Part shown: one piece after another, positions 15,723-23,477 of the stretch
Layout: each line of letters begins with the position of its first letter
Position numbering within the stretch: the first letter of the stretch is position 1
From: a virus
DNA: 29,627 nt
Virus record (IMG/VR): IMGVR_UViG_3300025131_004451
Location: 1-29,627 of that record
Reading direction: 5' to 3' (one strand)
Translations under genes and position numbers: made by a program
Notes under the pieces: model-generated
What the model was told of the DNA's origin: nothing
Seen by the model: the letters and a program-made list of their open reading frames with translations, nothing else
The model's database searches: none

Positions 15723-17623
15723 AATTCACAAACTCCATTTTTACAAGTTTCTATAGATTGGGCTTGCTCTTCAATTTTTCCTTCGATAATTAACTTATCC
15801 AAATCGAGAGAAGTAATGTCTACAGCTTCCAGGGGTTCATTGCCCCGCGAACCAGCACGGTAGAACGTAAACCCTTTCATGTCATTAGCGTACATCAGGA
15901 GGTCCTCGTAGAGGTTGGAGGGTTCGAATCCCTCCGGAAGGTTACAAGTCTTAGAAACTGCTGAATCAATGTATGCTTGTACCACCGCTTGAACTTTAAT
16001 ATGCTCCTCCGGCGTAACCTCATAAGCGCCAACACAGTGCCCCACATCCCGACCTCTAAGGTGAAGTTCTTTGAACAATGGGTCTACAACCACAGCTTCA
16101 TTCCAAATCCCATCAGTACCAGTCCGCCAACGACGCTTATATACAGGGGCGAATATTGGCTCAAGACCAGTGCTAACACCAAGAACCATAGAAATAGTTC
16201 CTGTCGGAGCCACAGTAAGTAGCACCGCGTTACGAAGTCCGTTCTTTTTAACATCAGATCGGATGCGAGATGGCAGCGTTTTAAAAAATTTCTCATCTTT
16301 TATTCTGTTCCAGTCGTAAGCGGGGAAACTCCCTTTCTCGCGTCCCAAGTACATGGAGGCTTTGTAGGCTTCGTTTCTTATAGTCGCAAATAATCGCTCC
16401 AAAAATTCCAAGCAGTCTTCCGACCCGTACCTGTACCCGGCTTTGATGAGGAAGTAGTGCAAACCGGTAATTCCCAAGCCGATACGCCGGGAACGGATTC
16501 CTGCTTCGTCACATTCCGGGATCGGAAAATGGTTCGCGGTAAGAATATTATCCAAGAACCTAGTGCCCGTACGAATCGTACGAGCCATCCTACGCCAGTC
16601 GATGTTGCCATCCATGTCAACCATGTTAGCAAGATTAACATGACCAAGACAGCAGTTACCATAGGCAGGAAGCACTTCTTCACCACAAGGGTTAGTAGAT
16701 GGCATATGCTCGAAATAAGAAACATTGGTGTATTCGTTAGCAAAATCGATATTGAAGATTCCCGGTTCTCCGGATTCAATCGCATTGTCTACAATGCGTT
16801 CCCAGAGTTCACAAGCGCGGATCGGTTTCTTCGTTGCTCCTGTAAACAGATCCGCATAGTGTTTAAGATGGTGAAGTTGGGCTCGTCCAAGTGCGTCCTC
16901 TTCGTCCTTAGCAACAACATCAATAGTGTCGTTACCTTCTTCAGAAGTACGCTCAACTTCATAAACATAATATTTATTTTGTCTTCCCCCAAATGTGAAG
17001 TGCCACTCCTCATCCTTTTCAACAGCCTCAATGAATCGTTTGGTAATGGCAACGGATATATTGAAGTTAGTTAATTCATTTCTGTCCAATTTAACGTGAA
17101 GGAACTCCAGAAAATCAGGGTGAGTAATATCTAGTATAGACATGAGTGCAGTTCTACGATTTTTTCCTGCACGAACATGATTTCCAATCTCATTAATCAT
17201 TCGCATCACCGAAATAGACCCGGGGGCGGAGTTTCTGATGTTTTGAATATTGTCCCCTTTAGGGCGAATTTTAGAGAAGTTAAAACCGATACCGCCCCCT
17301 CCACATGAAATCTTATACATATCGGATATAATTTTACCTATACTATCTACGGAGTCCTCAGGATCAAGGACGTAACAGTTAAGCATGTTCTGACGATTTC
17401 TACCAGAGCCGTATAGGATACGCCCCCCGGGACAGAAGTCTCCGCTATTGATTGCTTCGTAAAACTTCTGCTCATACTTCTCTCGATTTTCGGGGAACTC
17501 CGGATCAGCGGCTGCTGTAGCGACACGCTTCGCACATTGCTTCCAGGAATCTTCCCCAGGATAAGCGTACTTATCCATGAAAATGGTTTGCCCAAGGGAA
17601 CCTTCCTTGATCTCAAATCCCAT
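15719..17623 (-). CDS. nrdJ: Ribonucleotide reductase, class II (B12-dependent) type
   Basis: This 634-residue enzyme reduces ribonucleotides to deoxyribonucleotides. Conserved elements are CPGGRIL (64-70), the redox Cys in NCYV (C83), CGGGGIGFNFS (107-117), the radical-site motif NPCGE (311-315, C313) followed by NCCLGHVNLANM, APTGTIS, and a C-terminal Cys pair C627-x4-C632 for re-reduction. The C-terminal SKTCNLPEG and the lack of any small subunit nearby favour the adenosylcobalamin class. An insert of roughly 50 residues lies around 210-260 between the active-site halves. GGAG precedes ATG 17623 in a TAATG junction with groES. Class I cannot be excluded strictly, because a small subunit could lie outside the window. 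Confidence 0.9.
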   Translation of the reverse strand: MGFEIKEGSLGQTIFMDKYAYPGEDSWKQCAKRVATAAADPEFPENREKYEQKFYEAINSGDFCPGGRILYGSGRNRQNMLNCYVLDPEDSVDSIGKIISDMYKISCGGGGIGFNFSKIRPKGDNIQNIRNSAPGSISVMRMINEIGNHVRAGKNRRTALMSILDITHPDFLEFLHVKLDRNELTNFNISVAITKRFIEAVEKDEEWHFTFGGRQNKYYVYEVERTSEEGNDTIDVVAKDEEDALGRAQLHHLKHYADLFTGATKKPIRACELWERIVDNAIESGEPGIFNIDFANEYTNVSYFEHMPSTNPCGEEVLPAYGNCCLGHVNLANMVDMDGNIDWRRMARTIRTGTRFLDNILTANHFPIPECDEAGIRSRRIGLGITGLHYFLIKAGYRYGSEDCLEFLERLFATIRNEAYKASMYLGREKGSFPAYDWNRIKDEKFFKTLPSRIRSDVKKNGLRNAVLLTVAPTGTISMVLGVSTGLEPIFAPVYKRRWRTGTDGIWNEAVVVDPLFKELHLRGRDVGHCVGAYEVTPEEHIKVQAVVQAYIDSAVSKTCNLPEGFEPSNLYEDLLMYANDMKGFTFYRAGSRGNEPLEAVDITSLDLDKLIIEGKIEEQAQSIETCKNGVCEL

Positions 17624-17907
17624 TATTCGTTCTCCTTGTCCCAGCCGTAAACTAGAACATCTTCTTCCGGCAACACGAGATAAATATCTTCGTCTACCTT
17701 GATCTCTTGACCGGCGAATTGAGCGAAAATAACGTGCATCCCCTCTTCCCAGTGATCGCCTTCACACCCAGCGGCAACTCTTTCAACGTAACCTTCGCTA
17801 AGTTTCTTCTCCGTCATCGTTTCGGGGAGGACAATGCCAAATTTGGTCTGGGTTTCGCACTTTTTACGAGTAACTATCAATCTTTTTCCATTTGGGGTAT
17901 ATTCCAT
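17623..17907 (-). CDS. groES: GroES co-chaperonin
   Basis: This 94-residue Cpn10 protein caps GroEL rings. The N-terminal PNGKRLIVTRK strand, the mobile-loop region ETQTKFGIVLPETM, the GYVERVAAG strand and the C-terminal YLVLPEEDVLVYGWD all follow the GroES fold. Length matches (about 97). It lies in the replication operon between gp46 and nrdJ. It would work with host GroEL, as T4 gp31 does, for folding the capsid protein or other phage proteins. No phage GroEL is present in the window. Confidence 0.88.
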   Translation of the reverse strand: MEYTPNGKRLIVTRKKCETQTKFGIVLPETMTEKKLSEGYVERVAAGCEGDHWEEGMHVIFAQFAGQEIKVDEDIYLVLPEEDVLVYGWDKENE

Positions 17908-17920
17908 TTTTCTATGCTTT

Positions 17921-19531
17921 TTATTTAGTGATTTTGGTAAGATTATTACGTTTTACAACCTTTAAAGTTTCAGAATATTCTTCTAAAAGTGAAGTTAAAT
18001 ATTCATTATGAGTAATTAAGAACAATTTCTTGTGCTTTGTGAGTTGGTGAATAAGTTCAATTAAACCCTTTACACCGTCTGGGTCGAGATTCTCAGCTAC
18101 CTCATCAAAGAAAATGATGTTGGAGCGATCTTTCCCCGTTAAAAGAAGAAGGTCGTTAAGTCCCAGCATAACTGCTAGGGATACTCGCTTCTTCTCTCCT
18201 CCCGAAAGGGAATCAAAATAACATTCGACCCCGTTATTATAGACAGTTTCGCTTAAAGAATCATCAAATTTTATGATGAAATTTCCCTTGGTCAGAGTGC
18301 TTAGGTAGGAGTTGCACCGCTCATTTAGATATTCTAAAATATTACGGATAACATATTTAATTAACCCTGCTTCTGAGAAAGCATGTTCCCAGAATTTCTG
18401 GATGTCGTAGCCTTTTTGGGCATCCGTGGAAAGTTTTCCGTACTTACGAACTAACCTCTTTTCCTCGTTACGTTGCTTCGTGAGAATTTTTATTTCTGTA
18501 TCAATCTCTTTAAACCTTTCAATAGTCTCAAAATCAGCGGTGGTTACAGGAATTTGGAGAGCGTCAGCCTCTTTTCCTAAATCGTTAATTTTTTTCACAC
18601 ACGCTCTTTCTTCAGAGGACCATTTCTCTACATTTACTTCAAGAGTTTTTACCTTCTCTGAATTAGCATGTGAGAGCTTCCCACAATGCTCACAGTTAGC
18701 ATTCAGTAGATTCTTTATCATGGAATGGGATTGAAGAATACGGTCCCTCAGAACGTCTCTGTGTGCCACAGACCGCTCATACTCTAGATCCTTCTGGTGG
18801 TACATACGCTCCTGTTCTTGAATTTCAGTGAGGGACTTACCAAAAATAAATTTGTACTTCTCAGAAGAAAAATAAGATTTAGATTTTTTCTTCATCTCCC
18901 GCAGCTTCTTCAACTGAGCACCTATTTTATCAAGCTTATTTGTGCCATTACCTAAAAGGGCTAAATTAACTTTTTTATCGGTTAAGTACTTTGACTTAAG
19001 GGACTTAATCGTTGACCTATTCTTAAACAGGTCTCCCACCGATAGAAAGTTTTGAATGATGGCTCTCTTCTCCTCAGCCGTTGCAGTGATAAAATCGGTA
19101 CTATTCCCTTGCCCAAATACGATGGAAGCGAGAAAAACATTATGATTAATATTGAGAATCTGTTCTAAGTACTTCTGAGTAGCCTGTATAGATTCTTGCG
19201 AACAGTTCTCATCTCCTACTGTTACGGAAAGCATGGGCGCTCTTTTAATCCGTTCGATAACTGTATTCCCATTAACTGTAAGAACTACACGACACTTGCC
19301 TTTAGTGTGATAATTCTTAAGACTTTTGTCATTTGTCTTACGAATGGTCTTGCCAAACAGCGCAAACATAACAGCTTCGATAATGGTACTCTTACCTGCA
19401 CCGTTAGAGCCTGTAGGTTTAGTATCGAAGTTCTTACCTATAATACGAACAAGATTGCCGTAGGAATCAAAGTCTACAACAGCCTTTTTAACAGAAAGAA
19501 AATTATATATTTCTAATTTATTTAACTGCAT
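17921..19531 (-). CDS. 46: gp46-like SbcC/Rad50 recombination nuclease subunit
   Basis: This 536-residue SMC-type ATPase pairs with gp47 to resect DNA ends. The layout is classical: Walker A GSNGAGKST (41-49), Q-loop region with VFGQGNST (138-145), coiled coils, a zinc hook CEHC (C280, C283) in the middle, signature LSGGEKKR (442-449) and Walker B NIIFFDEVAE (471-480). It overlaps the gp47-like gene by 14 bases. Length is near T4 gp46 (560). Confidence 0.95.
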   Translation of the reverse strand: MQLNKLEIYNFLSVKKAVVDFDSYGNLVRIIGKNFDTKPTGSNGAGKSTIIEAVMFALFGKTIRKTNDKSLKNYHTKGKCRVVLTVNGNTVIERIKRAPMLSVTVGDENCSQESIQATQKYLEQILNINHNVFLASIVFGQGNSTDFITATAEEKRAIIQNFLSVGDLFKNRSTIKSLKSKYLTDKKVNLALLGNGTNKLDKIGAQLKKLREMKKKSKSYFSSEKYKFIFGKSLTEIQEQERMYHQKDLEYERSVAHRDVLRDRILQSHSMIKNLLNANCEHCGKLSHANSEKVKTLEVNVEKWSSEERACVKKINDLGKEADALQIPVTTADFETIERFKEIDTEIKILTKQRNEEKRLVRKYGKLSTDAQKGYDIQKFWEHAFSEAGLIKYVIRNILEYLNERCNSYLSTLTKGNFIIKFDDSLSETVYNNGVECYFDSLSGGEKKRVSLAVMLGLNDLLLLTGKDRSNIIFFDEVAENLDPDGVKGLIELIHQLTKHKKLFLITHNEYLTSLLEEYSETLKVVKRNNLTKITK

Positions 19532-20537
19532 CTTTAATCTCGGTTAGCCCCTTCAGCAATTCTTTCTTATCAAAAATAGTATCGCTGGCATTGATATACT
19601 CGTCTATCACTTTCTCGTCTAGGCTGAAGATACGGTTCTTAGGGATATACCCAGACTCAAACTTAGGGAGTACGTCTTCAAACACGAGCTCTAGGCTTTG
19701 GATAGGGTACTCAGCGAATATCTCGTCTCTCAACCTCTGCTCTGTATAGGAGTCTAGTTTATCCATCTTCACTCTCAGAATAGTGAAGAAGTCTTCGAAC
19801 TTGTGTATCTTGGCAAGCGCAGGAATCTCATCAATGGTTCCTACGATATGCTTGATACCTTTACCTATAGGCTTTTTAATAAGCTCTATTTCTTGGTCTC
19901 GGATTACTAACTCGTGCACAAATTTCTGTGCGTTTGCTTCCCCAAATGTATTAGAGTAAGCTGTGCCAAGTATTACGACGTTGTCATAAATTTTAGGTTT
20001 GTGGATGTGCCCCAAAAAAGCGAAAGGTTTCCCTCTAAAGTGCCATTTCTTTACACGAGCTTCGTATGCGTAGTGCCCGTTCGATACGCACTCATCAAAC
20101 CCGAAATGACCGAAGACTGGGTTCTTATTCTTTTTTAAATCGGCAATGATTTTATCCTCGTCCTCATAGTGGGGAATAAAATCAAAGTTCACATCTCCGA
20201 TACGAATGGTTTCAGTATCCTTTACGATGCGGGCTTTCTCCGAAAACAGAGAAAGAATAGTGTCCGAGGTTCCATCCTTGCGCAAGGTATCATGATTGCC
20301 TCGGTTAACGATAATATTTTTACATTTAATATTGTCCAGAAGGTATCCAAAAGCTAAGAGTTCTTCGCTTCGGGGGTTACGGCGCTCAAACACATCTCCG
20401 TTAATCACAACGTGAGAACAGGGCTTGTGGTTGGTCAAGTGGAGAAGTGTCTCTACTTGCCTGTCTAAAAATCCTGGAAAATAGTCGGCACGAAGATGTA
20501 AATCGGTAAGAATGACGACTTTACTGGTCTTTAACAT
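19518..20537 (-). CDS. 47: gp47-like Mre11/SbcD nuclease
   Basis: This 339-residue metallophosphoesterase is the nuclease subunit partner of gp46. The motifs are complete: TDLHLR (D12, H14), GDVF (D48), GNHD (N81, H82, D83), FGHFGFDE (H144) and GHIHKP (H177, H179). The C-terminal third is the capping and Rad50-contact region. Length matches T4 gp47 (339). It overlaps the polymerase gene by 17 bases and gp46 by 14, so all three are probably co-translated. Confidence 0.95.
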   Translation of the reverse strand: MLKTSKVVILTDLHLRADYFPGFLDRQVETLLHLTNHKPCSHVVINGDVFERRNPRSEELLAFGYLLDNIKCKNIIVNRGNHDTLRKDGTSDTILSLFSEKARIVKDTETIRIGDVNFDFIPHYEDEDKIIADLKKNKNPVFGHFGFDECVSNGHYAYEARVKKWHFRGKPFAFLGHIHKPKIYDNVVILGTAYSNTFGEANAQKFVHELVIRDQEIELIKKPIGKGIKHIVGTIDEIPALAKIHKFEDFFTILRVKMDKLDSYTEQRLRDEIFAEYPIQSLELVFEDVLPKFESGYIPKNRIFSLDEKVIDEYINASDTIFDKKELLKGLTEIKDAVK

Positions 20538-22038
20538 AATCTAAAATTTCTGCTTCATTAAGCAGGTGTCCTCCATTATCGAACTCAGCATCAATCATAT
20601 CCCCAAAAGAACGACCTGCTTCAACGTCAACAGCGAAAGGCACGACAAAGTCCAAGGCATACAAATGTTTGAAGTCATCGGTGCTTTCTAACACAAAACG
20701 CATAAGCTCAACAGTTTTTTGTAAATCTTTCTTTGAGCACTGCACTTCAACAGAGTCATGGACCGTAGCAAGGATCTGGGCATCTAACCCCGTAGCTCCC
20801 AAGTATTTTTGTAAGCGAAGAATTGAGTGCAGCATTAAATCAGAGGCGGAGCTTTGAATAACAAAATTCATACCTTGTCGCAACGCACGGTATTGATATT
20901 TCCTATTAGGACTTGTTACATTAGATAGATGTCTCCGACGCCCAAAAATGCTTACCGCATACCCATTTTCCCTCACGAACTTATGCACAAAATTAATCCA
21001 CTTAAAAACTCTTGGGAAAGAATCCTGATAAGCTTTAAAAATATTTTTACAGTACCCTACCGACTTACCTATCTGTTCTGCCAATTTTTTCGGACCGCCT
21101 CCGTAAACGATAAGAAAACTAACGCTCTTCGCGATCTGCCTTTCTTGTTTAGTTACATCCTTAGCATCCTTCCCAAATACAAGAGATGCTGTAAAGCTAT
21201 GCAAATCCTGTCCAGAGTTGAATGCTTCAATTAAATTTTTGTCCTTACAGCACTGAGCGAGGACTCTCAATTCTGCTTGAGAGAAGTCGGCGGCAACGAA
21301 CACCTTATCTTTATCCGCAGTCATCATGCTACGAAGATTAATAGGGTCGTCTTCATCAGGACGGGGTAAAGTGTGGAAAGAAATACCTTTACGGTGTTTA
21401 GGTCCTACCGAATAGGTTGAGCAACTCAAACGACCCGTGACCACGTTACCAAAGTTATAACTAGAGTAAACTCGACCATCCTCATTGTAAGCGACAGCTT
21501 TCTCAACCCCCTTAACATAAGTCTTGTGTTGTTTTATACGACCCTTATACTTTAACAGAAGTTGGATATACTCTTTTGCGTTTCCAGTTGCCGTGATAGC
21601 GACCTTCTGAAGATGAGCCTCTGTGATGGAAGGTGCCTTTGTTTTCTTAGAGAAGTCTACGGCTTTTAACCCAAACCCTTCTTTACTAAAAAGCAATAAA
21701 CCCATATCGGCATTGGACTTCGGGTTAACATCGTCAATTACTGATAACTCAGAGAGTTTAGTTTCTAGTTCTTCGATCTCCTTGGCAAGGAGTGTATCAA
21801 AACGAGACACACAGTCAGTATCAACCAAGATACCCCTATGCTCTACATCAGAGGCAACGACAAGAATATGTTTAAGAAGTTTAGAATAAACGTGATTTAC
21901 CCCTTTCTTCTTCATTTCTTTGGTCATCTGTTGATGCGCACGGAGAGTAAAATCCGCGTCCATAGCGTTTCCCAACGCCATCTCATCCAGTGGCATGTTT
22001 GCCCAGTCATGGGTTCCCCCGTCAGTTACGGTTAGCAT
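20521..22038 (-). CDS. polA: Family A DNA polymerase, C-terminal half of a split enzyme
   Basis: This 505-residue protein carries the polymerase domain and the tail of the 3'-5' exonuclease domain. It opens with DWANMPLDEMALGNAMDADFTL, where D27 corresponds to the ExoIII aspartate of Klenow (D501) and Gly23 stands where the ExoIII tyrosine is normal. Motif A is DFSQAELRVL (D251, E256). Motif B is RQIAKSVSFLIVYG with R300, K304, F308 (the E. coli Phe762 position) and Y312. Motif C is VHDSVEV (D428). The ExoI and ExoII motifs and the N-terminal domain are encoded by the separate gene at 23477-24448. In-frame stops just upstream of ATG 22038 show the frame cannot extend. Together the two proteins give about 828 residues, like one full phage PolA. 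Confidence 0.95.
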   Translation of the reverse strand: MLTVTDGGTHDWANMPLDEMALGNAMDADFTLRAHQQMTKEMKKKGVNHVYSKLLKHILVVASDVEHRGILVDTDCVSRFDTLLAKEIEELETKLSELSVIDDVNPKSNADMGLLLFSKEGFGLKAVDFSKKTKAPSITEAHLQKVAITATGNAKEYIQLLLKYKGRIKQHKTYVKGVEKAVAYNEDGRVYSSYNFGNVVTGRLSCSTYSVGPKHRKGISFHTLPRPDEDDPINLRSMMTADKDKVFVAADFSQAELRVLAQCCKDKNLIEAFNSGQDLHSFTASLVFGKDAKDVTKQERQIAKSVSFLIVYGGGPKKLAEQIGKSVGYCKNIFKAYQDSFPRVFKWINFVHKFVRENGYAVSIFGRRRHLSNVTSPNRKYQYRALRQGMNFVIQSSASDLMLHSILRLQKYLGATGLDAQILATVHDSVEVQCSKKDLQKTVELMRFVLESTDDFKHLYALDFVVPFAVDVEAGRSFGDMIDAEFDNGGHLLNEAEILDYVKDQ

Positions 22039-22210
22039 CTTTTAATTCTTTTATTATGTGTCCTAGTTCAAAAATAATATTAACGTAATGGGTGTTACTC
22101 TTGTAATCTTGTTGGGTAACTTCCCCCGCTTTCATTATAGCATCTCGGTACTCATTTAGAGCACGAATTACCTCATCAAATAATGGAGGGGGAAGTCCAG
22201 GTTTTAACAT
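22022..22210 (-). CDS. Small helical protein, unknown (62 aa)
   Basis: I do not recognise this protein. It has an N-terminal GLPPPLFDEVIRALNEYRD helix and a second helix VNIIFELGHIIKELKDA, with no Cys and no catalytic motif. Its end overlaps the polymerase start by 17 bases, and its start overlaps the stop of the next upstream gene by one base. It is one of the three genes separating the two halves of PolA. A protein-protein contact role would fit its all-helical form, but nothing proves it. Confidence 0.6.
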   Translation of the reverse strand: MLKPGLPPPLFDEVIRALNEYRDAIMKAGEVTQQDYKSNTHYVNIIFELGHIIKELKDANRN

Positions 22211-22464
22211 TACTGTGAGACGTGTTTAATCCTAAGGAAGCACCACTGAATGTTGTTACAAAAATCATTATCATCTACGTACTCATCAAGATGAGTTCTA
22301 AGATTGTTTAGTATAAACTTTGCTTCGTACTCAGGTACGTCAAAATAACGAGCGACCTTCCGTAGATTAAAACACCCTCGCGGGGCTACTACGTCAGGGT
22401 CCCATTTAACAAGGTCCCCTAACGCAGTAAACTGTTGTTCCAAGTTGTTTCCCGGAGTGAACAT
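22210..22464 (-). CDS. Small protein with HTH-like segment, unknown (84 aa)
   Basis: I do not recognise this protein. The middle, RKVARYFDVPEYEAKFILNNLRTHL (residues 35-59), looks like a helix-turn-helix or winged-helix element, followed by an acidic DEYVDDNDF and a last strand IQWCFLRIKHV. Three Cys are present (31, 69, 75). The gene is coupled by one-base overlaps to glutamine synthetase upstream and to the 62-residue gene downstream, inside the PolA split. A small regulator is possible but speculative. Confidence 0.55.
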   Translation of the reverse strand: MFTPGNNLEQQFTALGDLVKWDPDVVAPRGCFNLRKVARYFDVPEYEAKFILNNLRTHLDEYVDDNDFCNNIQWCFLRIKHVSQ

Positions 22465-23477
22465 TAGGCTAAAGTTTCCAAAAGTTTAGCTGTTACAAGG
22501 TAAGGGTCACAAGTGGCGGCAGGACGGCGGTCTTCAAAGTAACCGTACCCCTGAGTTTGTACATGAGAGGGAATACGAACGCTGGCGCCCCGGTCTCCAA
22601 AACCCCATGTAAACTCATCATAGCTAGAAGTCTCACACTTGCCACTCAAGCGCAAATCATTTCCTGCGCCATATACGTTAATGTGCCCTAGATGAGTCTC
22701 CTCTAGTTTACCCATAATTCTTTCTATCTCCTTCAGACCCCCGTTCTTGCGCGTCTTTTCCGTCGATATGTTCACATGGCACCCCGCGCCATTTAGATTT
22801 GGGTAAATCTTTGGGTGATACGAAATTCTCATGTTAAACTTTTCACTTCCTTTTTGAAGAATATAACGAGCTACCCACAAATCATCAGAGACTTTAAGAG
22901 CATCCTCTGGATTAGTTTGGAATTCCCATTGAGAAATCATTACCTCAGCGTTAGTACCAAACAAAGTAATACCCGCTTTATGGCAGTTTTCTAGATGCTC
23001 CTCAGCAACTAAACGTCCGATAACATTACCTGCGCCCACACCACAGTAGAAATCTCCCTGCTTAATGTCTTCTGGTACAAGGGGTTGCATCATTGGATCT
23101 GTTAAAGTGTATTCTTGTTCGAAACCAAACAATACACCCAGGTTACCGTGTTTCGAACCGGCGCCAACTATCTCCTCCCCATCCCTTAACTGTTCAGCCA
23201 ATAAACTTCGCATGTTCGATTCATGGGGTGTACCGTCAGGGTTCATAACCTCACACAGTACCATGTAATTACCCTCACTAAAAGGGTTCTTATACAACCG
23301 AACAGGCTTAAGTTTTCGATCAGAATCTTTTAAGTCTCCTTGTCCAGTGCTACCTCCATCGAACGACCACTCAGGTAATTCAGATAAAGTGTGTTTCTTA
23401 GAAAAGACTCTCGTCTTTGAACGTAGTTGGGGCATGTCTACAGACCCATCTAACCATATGTATTCTACAGTAATCAT
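22464..23477 (-). CDS. glnII: Glutamine synthetase type II
   Basis: This 337-residue enzyme makes glutamine from glutamate, ammonia and ATP. It belongs to GSII (eukaryote-like): EWSFDGGSTGQG at the N-terminus, FGFEQEYTL with catalytic Glu in the middle, NAEVMISQWEFQ, GAGCHVNIST and the C-terminal GYFEDRRPAATCDPY. It is close to the usual 350-370 residues and seems intact. The canonical 'PGQWEFQ' reads 'ISQWEFQ'. GGAG lies before ATG 23477, which overlaps the exonuclease stop as TAATG. The location between the two parts of the DNA polymerase is very unusual. Glutamine feeds purine, CTP and amino-sugar synthesis, so it may support both DNA replication and the sugar cassette. Confidence 0.95.
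   Translation of the reverse strand: MITVEYIWLDGSVDMPQLRSKTRVFSKKHTLSELPEWSFDGGSTGQGDLKDSDRKLKPVRLYKNPFSEGNYMVLCEVMNPDGTPHESNMRSLLAEQLRDGEEIVGAGSKHGNLGVLFGFEQEYTLTDPMMQPLVPEDIKQGDFYCGVGAGNVIGRLVAEEHLENCHKAGITLFGTNAEVMISQWEFQTNPEDALKVSDDLWVARYILQKGSEKFNMRISYHPKIYPNLNGAGCHVNISTEKTRKNGGLKEIERIMGKLEETHLGHINVYGAGNDLRLSGKCETSSYDEFTWGFGDRGASVRIPSHVQTQGYGYFEDRRPAATCDPYLVTAKLLETLA

Noticed and set aside
16457-17074. Long open frame on the plus strand (205 codons) inside the ribonucleotide reductase gene
   Set aside because: It is antisense to a strongly conserved enzyme, has no start signal and its protein has no recognisable pattern. It is a shadow frame.
18234-18241. CTATAATA-like sequence inside the gp46-like gene
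   Set aside because: It encodes conserved residues (VYNN) and no start codon lies four bases downstream, so it is chance.
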